Below are positions 8,650 through 16,579 of a stretch of 64,000 bases of DNA, piece after piece (positions within the stretch are counted from its first letter, which is position 1; each line of letters starts with the position of its first letter). The notes beneath the pieces are model-generated. The model was not told the DNA's origin. It saw nothing but the letters and a program-made list of their open reading frames with translations, and made no database searches. The stretch comes from an uncultured Ignavibacteria bacterium (lineage in GTDB: Bacteria; Bacteroidota; Ignavibacteria; Tepidaquicellales; Tepidaquicellaceae), in NCBI GenBank assembly GCA_937924675.1, contig CALEVL010000308.1, forward strand, positions 1-64,000, read 5' to 3'. The position numbers and the translations under genes were made by a program.

Positions 8650-10505
8650 TTATTGGATATGTTTTTTTCTAAAGATTCGATTCTCTTCCTGAATTCTTCC
8701 GGTTCAAGAAATCCGGTAACTCTGAGGTCTTTGTACTCTTTCCCGTCCGGTCCCATGAAAACAACGACGGGAAGTCCTTTGATCCCGAAGCTGGATGTTA
8801 TAGCTTCATTCTCTTTGGTAAGGTCTATCTTGATATTGTTGAATGCTTTAGTCATTTCAACAACATCAGGATCTGTATAAGTGTATTTATCAAGCTCTTT
8901 GCATTGTGCACACCAGTCAGCGTAGAAATCGATAATTACAGGTTTGCCTTCTGACTTCACCGACTGATTTATTGCTTCAATTGAGTTCATCATCGTCCAC
9001 TTAACTTCTGCTGATTCTGACTGAGGCTTGATAAGCCATGTACCTGCAATAACCGCAGCAATGGCCAATATGTTCTTCACAGAAGTATATCCTGCAGAAT
9101 TTTTCCCCTGCCGGTCGAACAGTATGAGATAAACACCGGAGAGAATTATGTATAGCGGGAAAATGATGTTGAAAATGTGCTCCGGAATCAATGGAGAAAG
9201 AGTGTTTAAAGCCATTCCGAAAAGTATCAATCCGAAAATCACTTTAACTCCAATCATCCATTCCCCGGACCTGGGTAGTTTGCTGATTGAACTGGAAGAA
9301 GCTGCAAGAAAGACATATGGAAGTCCGAGTCCGAGTGCAAGTATGAAAAACAAAAGGAATCCAGTGAAAGGATCACCAACTTTGCCTACATAAACAAGAA
9401 GGCTCAATACAAATGGTCCGATGCAGGGAGCAGCAATGAAGCCTACTGTCAGTCCCATCAAAAATGAGCCGAAATATCCTGACCTGTTTGTATTGCCCAT
9501 CACGGCAAGGCTTTGCGGTACACGTATCTCGAACAATCCGAACATGCTCAATCCAAGTGCAGCCATTATTAATGCTATTGCAACAATGACAATCGGATTC
9601 TGAAGTGCAGTTCCCAAAATACCTCCGGTCAGTGCTGCAACTACTCCAAGTGTTGAGTAAGTAACTGCCATACCAAGTGCATAAAAGACTCCCATCATGA
9701 TGCTCTGTGTCTTGCTGCCGCTAGCTTGTGCGCCAAAGAAACTCAGCGTAATCGGGATCAAAGGATAGACACAAGGTGTGAGATTCAATGCCAGGCCTCC
9801 GACAAATATCAGTAGAATTGCAGCGAACATTCCTTTTTCTTCTATCCAGTCTGAAACTTCATCTGCATCAGATTTAGGGCCTGATGTTCTTTCATTTTCT
9901 GAGAGTTTAACCGAGGTTTCCGCTTCTTGTTTTACAAAGCGTGGTGAATTGTCTGAGAAGTTCAGATTTTTGAAAACATCCGATTTAGAAACCACAATGT
10001 CAATTCCGTTCTTCGCAATTATAATCTGGACGCTGTCATTAAGTGTCTTAGGAGAATAGCAAACCTTGTCATCACAAGCCTGAAAATTAAATGAGTATTT
10101 CAGATAGAGCGGTCCGTCTGCATGATCCGGTGAAATTTTGCAAAGCAGTCCGAAAAATACTTTTCCTTCATATACATTTATTTCGCCTTCCGAAAATTCA
10201 AACTTCAGCTTTTTGTCCTCAGGATAAGAAACACCCATCACTGTAATTCCCTTGGTAAGTCCTGTTATTGTAGTGGGAATCAGAGTAGGGTCGGTTACCT
10301 TGTAAGAATTTATGTGATATGGTTTTATTATATCTGCAACTATGGCAAGCTTAACAGTATCCCCCGGTTTATATGATGACCTGTCTGCAAGCGCAGAAAT
10401 TTTGGCATATTCAGAAGATGTTTGAGCAAATGAAAGAGTTGAAATCAGAAAGAAAAGTACTGTGAGAAATTCTTTTTTCAATTCGGAACTAAAATTATTT
10501 AACAT
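8646..10505 (-). CDS. dsbD: Thiol:disulfide interchange protein DsbD
   Basis: DsbD carries electrons from cytoplasmic thioredoxin across the inner membrane to periplasmic partners. In order: signal peptide, N-terminal DsbC-like domain with a cysteine pair (A-C-D-D-K-V-C), eight-helix membrane domain with the paired cysteines in L-T-P-C-V-Y-P and A-A-P-C-I-G-P, then a C-terminal thioredoxin domain with W-C-A-Q-C-K (Cys532 and Cys535). I chose the ATG at 10505 (619 residues) because a proper signal peptide follows it. The longer frame, from 10583, adds 26 residues that do not fit. It heads a four-gene minus-strand run. Confidence 0.93.
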   Translation of the reverse strand: MLNNFSSELKKEFLTVLFFLISTLSFAQTSSEYAKISALADRSSYKPGDTVKLAIVADIIKPYHINSYKVTDPTLIPTTITGLTKGITVMGVSYPEDKKLKFEFSEGEINVYEGKVFFGLLCKISPDHADGPLYLKYSFNFQACDDKVCYSPKTLNDSVQIIIAKNGIDIVVSKSDVFKNLNFSDNSPRFVKQEAETSVKLSENERTSGPKSDADEVSDWIEEKGMFAAILLIFVGGLALNLTPCVYPLIPITLSFFGAQASGSKTQSIMMGVFYALGMAVTYSTLGVVAALTGGILGTALQNPIVIVAIALIMAALGLSMFGLFEIRVPQSLAVMGNTNRSGYFGSFLMGLTVGFIAAPCIGPFVLSLLVYVGKVGDPFTGFLLFFILALGLGLPYVFLAASSSSISKLPRSGEWMIGVKVIFGLILFGMALNTLSPLIPEHIFNIIFPLYIILSGVYLILFDRQGKNSAGYTSVKNILAIAAVIAGTWLIKPQSESAEVKWTMMNSIEAINQSVKSEGKPVIIDFYADWCAQCKELDKYTYTDPDVVEMTKAFNNIKIDLTKENEAITSSFGIKGLPVVVFMGPDGKEYKDLRVTGFLEPEEFRKRIESLEKNISNK

Positions 10506-10697
10506 TGAGTTTGAGATATAATATAAAACAAATTGCTCTAACAAGATACATAAAATATGAGTTTCCGGCTCAAAATTGAACACAAACTTGACTTTGCTAC
10601 CCCATATAACGTATTTTTGTATAGGAATAATTGTTGACAGAGCTAAGAGATATTGAAATCAGCCGGTTTTTTATAATTTAACAAGAAGGAGAGAAAA

Positions 10698-10946
10698 TTG
10701 AAACCTGCAGTGAAGTCAAAAAGCGACAACCCTTTGAGTGAGCTGATTGATGACAATGTATACAATACATTGAAGAAATATAAACTGCTTGATGAAAAGG
10801 CCATAAGAGATTATAAAATAAGACAGATGTATAAGGAGATGAGAAGAGAAATGAGTGCAGGTGAAGCAATTGACAAAATACAGGAACTATTTCCTTACCT
10901 CCAATTTGATACGATAAGAAAGATCGTTTATCAAGTTTCGAAGTAA
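10698..10946 (+). CDS. Small helical protein, unknown
   Basis: This 82-residue basic protein is predicted all-helical and not recognised. The C-terminal half (E-L-F-P-Y-L-Q-F-D-T-I-R-K-I-V-Y) could be a helix-turn-helix, but that is a guess. The start is a TTG with a strong Shine-Dalgarno (AAGGAGAG) about six bases upstream, unusual for this genome and decisive for this start. A TATAAT lies at 10672-10677, but I see no convincing -35 element. A strong terminator follows the stop. Confidence 0.7.
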   Translation: MKPAVKSKSDNPLSELIDDNVYNTLKKYKLLDEKAIRDYKIRQMYKEMRREMSAGEAIDKIQELFPYLQFDTIRKIVYQVSK

Positions 10947-10967
10947 ACCTGAACAAAAATTTATAAT

Positions 10968-11001
10968 GCCGGTCCGCTAAACAAGGATCGGCTTTTTTTT
11001 T
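10968..11001 (+). terminator. Intrinsic terminator abutting the nadE start codon
   Basis: The stem GCCGGTCC (10968-10975) pairs with GGATCGGC (10985-10992) with one G-U pair and a nine-base loop. Nine T residues follow (10993-11001). The next three bases are the nadE ATG, so the terminator occupies the whole nadE initiation region. It either ends the upstream gene or attenuates nadE. Confidence 0.85.
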
Positions 11002-11832
11002 ATGAAGAAAGACCTGAATTATAACAACGAACATTTGACCGATCTTCTGGTTGGATTTCTAAAGAACGAAACAAACAGAATTGGTCTAAAGAAAGCTGTA
11101 ATAGGATTGTCCGGCGGTATTGATTCTGCTGTTGCTGCATACCTTTCTGTAAAGGCATTTGGTCCAAAGAATGTTACTTGCCTGATAATGCCATACAAGA
11201 CAAGCAGTCCGGACAGTACTAAGGATGCACTTGCGGTGGTAAAAACACTAAAAGTGAATCACCGTGTCATTGATATAACAAAGATTGTTGATGCAATTGC
11301 AGTTGAATGCGGAGATGATGATATGTCTAAAGTCAGAAAAGGTAACATAATGGCAAGGGTCAGAATGATACTGCTCTATGATGAATCAGCTGTTCAAAAT
11401 GGACTTGTTATTGGCACGGGCAATAAGACTGAGATATTGCTTGGTTATTCTACTATTTTTGGCGATGCTGCTAGTGCAATTAATCCTGTGGGTGATCTTT
11501 ACAAAACTCAATTGCGTTCACTCGCAAAGTACCTGAAAGTGCCGGAAGAAATAATTTCTAAGAAACCTTCTGCAGACCTGTGGAAAGGTCAGACTGATGA
11601 AGATGAACTTGGATTCACTTATGATCACGTCGATCAATATCTGTATCAGAGAGTTGACAAGAGAAAATCCCGCGAAGCTTTGATCAAAATGGGATTTGAA
11701 TCCGGCTTCATGGATAAGGTTGACCGGCTTATAGAACGCAGTCAATTTAAAAGACTTCCACCAATTATTGCAAAAGTTTCAAAGAGAACCATGAATATTG
11801 ATTTCAGATATAACCGTGACTGGAAGACATAA
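11002..11832 (+). CDS. nadE: NAD+ synthetase (ammonia-dependent type)
   Basis: NadE amidates deamido-NAD to NAD, the last step of NAD synthesis. The PP-loop ATP pyrophosphatase motif S-G-G-I-D-S is at 37-42. The G-T-G-N-K-T-E motif and the K-P-S-A-D-L-W-x-G-Q-x-D-E signature follow. At 276 residues it lacks the N-terminal glutaminase domain, so it should use free ammonia. No other Met occurs before the PP-loop apart from the first residue, so the start at 11002 is firm although it directly follows a terminator T-run. Gamma-glutamyltransferase starts one base after the stop. Confidence 0.95.
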   Translation: MKKDLNYNNEHLTDLLVGFLKNETNRIGLKKAVIGLSGGIDSAVAAYLSVKAFGPKNVTCLIMPYKTSSPDSTKDALAVVKTLKVNHRVIDITKIVDAIAVECGDDDMSKVRKGNIMARVRMILLYDESAVQNGLVIGTGNKTEILLGYSTIFGDAASAINPVGDLYKTQLRSLAKYLKVPEEIISKKPSADLWKGQTDEDELGFTYDHVDQYLYQRVDKRKSREALIKMGFESGFMDKVDRLIERSQFKRLPPIIAKVSKRTMNIDFRYNRDWKT

Positions 11833-11833
11833 G

Positions 11834-13504
11834 ATGATTTTATTCAGGAAGTTGCTTCTATCAGTTCTGCTGATAATTCTGTCATCCGGAAATGTGTTTT
11901 CCCAGGGATATCTAAACGGTGCAGTGAGTTCTGCTCACAGGCTTGCAACTGAGGCAGGAATTGATATTCTCAGAAGAGGTGGAAATGCAATTGATGCATC
12001 AGTTGGTGCAGGGTTTGTTCTTGCAGTTGTTTATCCTCAGGCAGGAAACATTGGCGGCGGCGGATTTATGGTCATTCATCTCAAAGACGGTAAGAATACT
12101 TCTATAGACTATCGGGAAAAAGCTCCTTTGCTTGCAAGCAGGAATATGTATATTGATGCAAACGGTGAGATCATTAGCGGACTTAGTACTATAGGGAGTA
12201 TGGCAGCAGGTGTTCCAGGCTCAGTTGCAGGAATGCTATACACTCTTGAAAAGTATGGAACAATGAACAGGGCTAGCATATTGAAGTATGCAATTGATAT
12301 TGCAGACACTGGATTTATTGTTGAAGATAGATTAGCAGAAGCTGTTCGGAACTGCAACAGGGAATTTGAAAGATTCGACGGTTCAAGAATTCTCTTTGGC
12401 ACCGGTTTTAAAGCGGGAGAAAAATTTGTTCAGAAGGATCTGGCAGAGACTTTACGAAGGATTTCAAGTGAGGGAAGAGATGGTTTTTACAAAGGAACAA
12501 CTGCTCAGCTCATTGTTGATGAAATGAGGAGCTCAAATGGAATAATTAGTTTTGAAGATCTCACTTTGTATGAACCTAAAGAAAGAGATGTAGTAAGAGG
12601 CACATACAAAGGTTATGAAATTATTTCTATGGGACCTCCAAGCAGCGGGGGGATAAGTCTGATCTACTTGTTGAACATTCTCGAAAATTATGACATCAGA
12701 TCAATGGGATATGGGAGCCGGGAAACAGTACAGTTAATGACAGAGGCTATGCGCAGAGTTTATGCAGACAGAAGCGAGTTCATGGGTGATCTGGATTTTG
12801 TAAATGTACCAATTGATATTCTCACTTCAAAAGTTTATGCTGAAAGAAGAATGCAGGATTTCAAACCGGGTGAAGCGACAAACAGTGAAACTGTTAAGCC
12901 GGGAGATGCATATTACAGAGAAAGTGATCAGACTACTCATTACAGCGTTGCAGATTCATACGGTAACCTTGTATCTGCTACCACCACACTTAATGATGTA
13001 TTCGGAAACAAGGTGGTTGTTCAGGGTGCAGGCTTTCTCCTCAATAATGAGATGGATGATTTTTCATCCAAGCCCGGAACTCCGAATCTGTATGGTCTCG
13101 TGGGCAATGAGGCAAATGCAATTGAACCCGGTAAGCGGATGCTCAGCTCTATGACACCAACCATAATATTCAAGAACAGCAAGCCCTTTCTCATAACCGG
13201 ATCACCGGGTGGCGGCAGAATCATAACAACAGTTCTGCAATCATTTCTGAATTTAGCTGAACATGGCAGATCGCTTAAGGATGCAATTGACCTTCCGCGT
13301 TTTCATCATCAATGGCTGCCGGATGAGATTCAGATGGAGAGCAGCTTTTCTGATGAACAAACAAGAAAGGATTTGTCAAACATGGGATATAAGATAAAGA
13401 ACATTTCGGATTTCGGCAGAGTTGATGCAATTTATTTCGAAGATGACGGAACTATGAGTGCCCATTCAGACAGACGCGGTTATGGATACTCATTGGGCTA
13501 TTAA
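11834..13504 (+). CDS. ggt: Gamma-glutamyltransferase (glutathione hydrolase)
   Basis: This periplasmic Ntn-hydrolase cleaves gamma-glutamyl bonds (glutathione and related) and matures by self-cleavage. I chose the ATG at 11834, giving 556 residues and a clean signal peptide (cleavage near F-S-Q, about 23); a longer in-frame start at 11798 would lie inside nadE. The autocatalytic site D-Q-T-T-H-Y-S-V-A-D places the nucleophile at Thr367, first residue of the small subunit. G-P-P-S-S-G-G, M-x-E-A-M-R-R-V-Y-A-D-R and S-S-M-T-P-T are further family motifs, and the length is typical. Confidence 0.95.
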   Translation: MILFRKLLLSVLLIILSSGNVFSQGYLNGAVSSAHRLATEAGIDILRRGGNAIDASVGAGFVLAVVYPQAGNIGGGGFMVIHLKDGKNTSIDYREKAPLLASRNMYIDANGEIISGLSTIGSMAAGVPGSVAGMLYTLEKYGTMNRASILKYAIDIADTGFIVEDRLAEAVRNCNREFERFDGSRILFGTGFKAGEKFVQKDLAETLRRISSEGRDGFYKGTTAQLIVDEMRSSNGIISFEDLTLYEPKERDVVRGTYKGYEIISMGPPSSGGISLIYLLNILENYDIRSMGYGSRETVQLMTEAMRRVYADRSEFMGDLDFVNVPIDILTSKVYAERRMQDFKPGEATNSETVKPGDAYYRESDQTTHYSVADSYGNLVSATTTLNDVFGNKVVVQGAGFLLNNEMDDFSSKPGTPNLYGLVGNEANAIEPGKRMLSSMTPTIIFKNSKPFLITGSPGGGRIITTVLQSFLNLAEHGRSLKDAIDLPRFHHQWLPDEIQMESSFSDEQTRKDLSNMGYKIKNISDFGRVDAIYFEDDGTMSAHSDRRGYGYSLGY

Positions 13505-13513
13505 TACCGGGCT

Positions 13514-14257
13514 GTGAGCATCAGAACATTTAAAAAGAACAAATTAGTCATTTCATTTTTCAGATATTATTTCTCCAAATCCCTCAGAAAAAATTTCTCT
13601 TGCGTTCGTATAAAAGGACTGCCCGAAGCAATGAAATTAATAAGACTTTCGGTAGAGACTAACAGACCGATCATATTCTGCGCTAATCATTCATCATGGT
13701 GGGATGCTCCGCTGATTTTCTATTTGACTTACGAATTATTCGGAACGGACAGCTATTGTATAATGGAAAAGAAGCAATTCGATATGCATCCATATTTCAA
13801 AGGCTTTGGTGCGGTTCCAATAATCAGGGAAGACCCACGTAACTCTCTGAAAGTGCTCAATGAATGCGCTGCTGAGATCAACGGCAAGGCAAAATCACTT
13901 TGGATATTTCCACAAGGTGAAATAGTTCCGAACTCAAAACGGCCTGTCCATTTTTTTCCGGGTTTATCCATTCTGATGGAAAAATTATCAGATCCTTTGC
14001 TTGCCTGTTTATACTTTGATTACAGGTTCACCAAAAATCAATATCCGGAAACATTCGTTAACATTTTTAAGATTGGCGGTAGAGAGATCATTGAAGGCGT
14101 AACAAGGGATGTGTTCACAAGTAATTTGTCGGACTTGTACGAAAATCAGATGAATGAATTTGAGACATCATTTGCAAACGGAAATTTGGAAGATTATGCT
14201 GTCATATTGAATGGAAGAATTTCTGTTAGTGATAAACGATTTACGAAATTCGCTTGA
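13514..14257 (+). CDS. PlsC-like acyltransferase, CruD candidate
   Basis: This 247-residue protein of the lysophospholipid acyltransferase superfamily has the H-x4-D catalytic motif (N-H-S-S-W-W-D, His59/Asp64) and F-P-Q-G-E at 132-136. It starts with GTG nine bases after ggt; no better start is available. The next two genes are a carotenoid hydratase and a CruC-like glycosyltransferase. That points to CruD, the enzyme that acylates carotenoid glucosides in green sulfur bacteria, rather than to glycerolipid synthesis. This is inference from neighbourhood; a phospholipid role is not excluded. Its 3' end overlaps the convergent hydratase by 17 bp. Confidence 0.75.
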   Translation: MSIRTFKKNKLVISFFRYYFSKSLRKNFSCVRIKGLPEAMKLIRLSVETNRPIIFCANHSSWWDAPLIFYLTYELFGTDSYCIMEKKQFDMHPYFKGFGAVPIIREDPRNSLKVLNECAAEINGKAKSLWIFPQGEIVPNSKRPVHFFPGLSILMEKLSDPLLACLYFDYRFTKNQYPETFVNIFKIGGREIIEGVTRDVFTSNLSDLYENQMNEFETSFANGNLEDYAVILNGRISVSDKRFTKFA

Positions 14258-15302
14258 TCCTTAAATTGACAAAGTTTTTTAAGAATTTAGATTTTAGCCT
14301 TTTGGGCGAAATGTATTCACTGAACCCTTCATGCTTTCGGAAGATTGATTTGCCTTTGTATTCAACATCAAAGTCAGCAAGCGATCTGATATAAAAGGGA
14401 CCGTTGTCAACAAGTTTCTCACTGATGCACTTGATTATCAGTTCACCAGCCTTGCCTTTGATAGTTCCTCCATAACTTAGCATCCAGTAATTTCTGCTGT
14501 TTTTTACTTCAAAAGGAAAGTCGTTGCTTTGATAGACAAGCTTATTCTTTTCAAAGAGAAAGAGAGAAGAGAATTTTTCTAAAGAGGGCTTTTCATATTT
14601 CACATAATAGAAAATAAGGCAATGATCATCAGAAATAACGCGCCCCCAATACCAGTCATCAATTCCCTTAAACATTGGCTCGGCTCCCCAGTTGTGATCT
14701 GCATATCCAAACCCACTGAGTTCAATCTTTTTCCTTCTTTGATTTTTGTAAGATACTATCTTAGCAGTGACATCGCATACAGGAGAAGCAGGCATCCAGA
14801 AGTGCTTGTACTCTGACTCCTTATTATCCATCATAATACTCCCGCCATGATCAGTAAGAGGCTTGAAGATAAATTCAGCCCTCAATTTATCAGCATATCT
14901 TTCCGAATTGTAATTTATATCTATACTCCAGTTACGCGAGCTCTTATCATATGTAATGCTCGAATTATCTATGGTTATCCTCATTGAATTTTCATCTTGA
15001 AAAACGGAATAACTTTCCTCCCCGAATTCAAAGAGAGTTCTGTAAACTAATCGTTGCTTGAGGTAGAGGTTAACAGAAATTGCGCTGAAATCAAATGGAT
15101 TTGGAGCCTTAACAGATGGGTTCCTGTTGTGGTTGTCAACTCCAATGTTGTATTCAGGAGAAAATGGATTGCCTGTAAGAAAAATAATTACAGCAGAATA
15201 CTCGCTCGCATTATCAATAAAATCAAAATACCACCATTCATAAGAACCAGTGTCCCCGGTTAGATGAGGACCTATGTGTTCCGGTCCGAAAACTATCTGC
15301 AA
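14241..15302 (-). CDS. Carotenoid 1,2-hydratase, CrtC-like
   Basis: This 353-residue protein has the N-terminal motif Y-E-W-W-Y-F-D (21-27), then V-I-I-F-L-T-G-N-P-F-S-P. Near residue 200 it has G-Y-A-D-H-N-W-G followed by D-D-W-Y-W-G-R. This matches the lipocalin-like CrtC family, which adds water to the terminal double bond of acyclic carotenoid ends to make a tertiary 1-hydroxyl. No signal peptide is seen. The hydroxyl is the site that a CruC enzyme glycosylates, and such a gene lies divergently 92 bp away. The exact carotenoid is unknown. Confidence 0.8.
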   Translation of the reverse strand: MQIVFGPEHIGPHLTGDTGSYEWWYFDFIDNASEYSAVIIFLTGNPFSPEYNIGVDNHNRNPSVKAPNPFDFSAISVNLYLKQRLVYRTLFEFGEESYSVFQDENSMRITIDNSSITYDKSSRNWSIDINYNSERYADKLRAEFIFKPLTDHGGSIMMDNKESEYKHFWMPASPVCDVTAKIVSYKNQRRKKIELSGFGYADHNWGAEPMFKGIDDWYWGRVISDDHCLIFYYVKYEKPSLEKFSSLFLFEKNKLVYQSNDFPFEVKNSRNYWMLSYGGTIKGKAGELIIKCISEKLVDNGPFYIRSLADFDVEYKGKSIFRKHEGFSEYISPKRLKSKFLKNFVNLRIKRIS

Positions 15303-15394
15303 ATGAGTTTATTATTTGATTTCAAAAGCGAATATTGCAATCAACAAGTAAAAATCAAACACAAAAATTATTGTTCCTATGATTTTATGCAGTT

Positions 15395-16528
15395 ATGGTA
15401 TTTGAATATCTGATGCTCTTTATTGCAGCTGTTCTTTTTGTTCTGTTGATATTATGTATTGTAAATATTTTTACGCTTCGGACTTTAAGAGCAACTGACA
15501 ATGTATCCGATTCAGGAAAAGTATCGGTATTGATACCTGCAAGAAATGAAGAATTGAATATTGGACGATGCCTGACATCCGTGCTTAAACAAAATTATCA
15601 AGACATTGAGATCTTAGTACTTGACGATGGTTCTACTGATAAGACGCCGGCAATATTGAAATCCTATTCTGACAAACGTATCCGGATCATTAGAGGGGAG
15701 AAATTGGAGAAAGGATGGGTCGGAAAAAATTTTGCGTGCCACCAGTTACAGATAAATGCCACAGGCAAGTATTTGCTTTTCTTAGATGCAGACACTGAAC
15801 TTCATGATAAATGCATTTCAACTGCAGTGATATATGCAGAAGAGCAATCGACTGACTTGCTTTCTGTTATGCCAAATGAAATATCTGAAAGTTTCTGGGA
15901 AAAACTTGTGATACCGATGCTATACTTTGCTGTAACAGTTTTCCTTCCGTTTCCAATGATTGAAAGATCTTCAAAAAAACAGTTTGCAATGGGCAATGGT
16001 CAGTTCATGTTTTTCAGAAGAGAATTTTATGACAAGATAGGCGGACATGAGTCGCTGAAAAGCAAAATAGTGGAGGATGTGTGGCTCGCCCGAAGAGTAA
16101 AGGAGTTTAAAGGAAAGCTGATCTTTGCCGATGCAAACAGTCTTGTAAGCTGCCGGATGTACAGAAATCTGAAGGAAGTATGGCAAGGATTTTCGAAGAA
16201 CCTTTTTGCGGGACTTTCATTTTCATTTGCAGGATTATTTTTTACTGTGCTTACTTACTTGACTCTGTTTGTGCTTCCGCCATTATTAATGTTGACCGGA
16301 GTTCTGAAACTAAACACCATCAATTCAGTAATTGTAGTGATACCTGTACTGATGAGGCTAATGCAGGCAGTAAGATTCAATCAGCCGGTCGCTTTCAGTT
16401 TTCTGAATCCCTTGAGCGCATTGTTCATAGTAGCTGTAGCAATTAACTCTTATCGTATTATGAGATTCGGAAAAGGCGCAACCTGGAAAGACAGAGAATA
16501 TTCCGAAAATGTTATCGGCAACAATTGA
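15395..16528 (+). CDS. Family 2 glycosyltransferase, CruC-like
   Basis: This 377-residue membrane glycosyltransferase has an N-terminal TM helix (5-27) and a GT-A domain with V-L-I-P-A-R-N-E-E (45-53), L-D-D-G-S-T-D, the metal-binding D-A-D (131-133) and E-D-V-W (227-230). The C-terminus holds two to three TM helices. The element G-W-V-G-K-N-F-A-C (107-115) is shared with carotenoid glycosyltransferases of the CruC/CrtQ type. With the CrtC-like and CruD-like neighbours it probably glycosylates a hydroxylated carotenoid at the inner membrane. The sugar and acceptor are inferred. Confidence 0.75.
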   Translation: MVFEYLMLFIAAVLFVLLILCIVNIFTLRTLRATDNVSDSGKVSVLIPARNEELNIGRCLTSVLKQNYQDIEILVLDDGSTDKTPAILKSYSDKRIRIIRGEKLEKGWVGKNFACHQLQINATGKYLLFLDADTELHDKCISTAVIYAEEQSTDLLSVMPNEISESFWEKLVIPMLYFAVTVFLPFPMIERSSKKQFAMGNGQFMFFRREFYDKIGGHESLKSKIVEDVWLARRVKEFKGKLIFADANSLVSCRMYRNLKEVWQGFSKNLFAGLSFSFAGLFFTVLTYLTLFVLPPLLMLTGVLKLNTINSVIVVIPVLMRLMQAVRFNQPVAFSFLNPLSALFIVAVAINSYRIMRFGKGATWKDREYSENVIGNN

Positions 16529-16579
16529 CATTATTGAAGTTGACTTATTGAATTCAAATTCTAACGCTTATACAATCGA

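Noticed and set aside
8646..10583. Longer dsbD start at 10583
   Set aside because: The extra 26 residues come before a normal signal peptide that starts at the Met encoded at 10505.
10633..10697. Promoter built from TTGACA and TATAAT upstream of the small gene
   Set aside because: The two boxes are too far apart (about 31 bases) for a sigma-70 promoter, so only the isolated TATAAT was noted.
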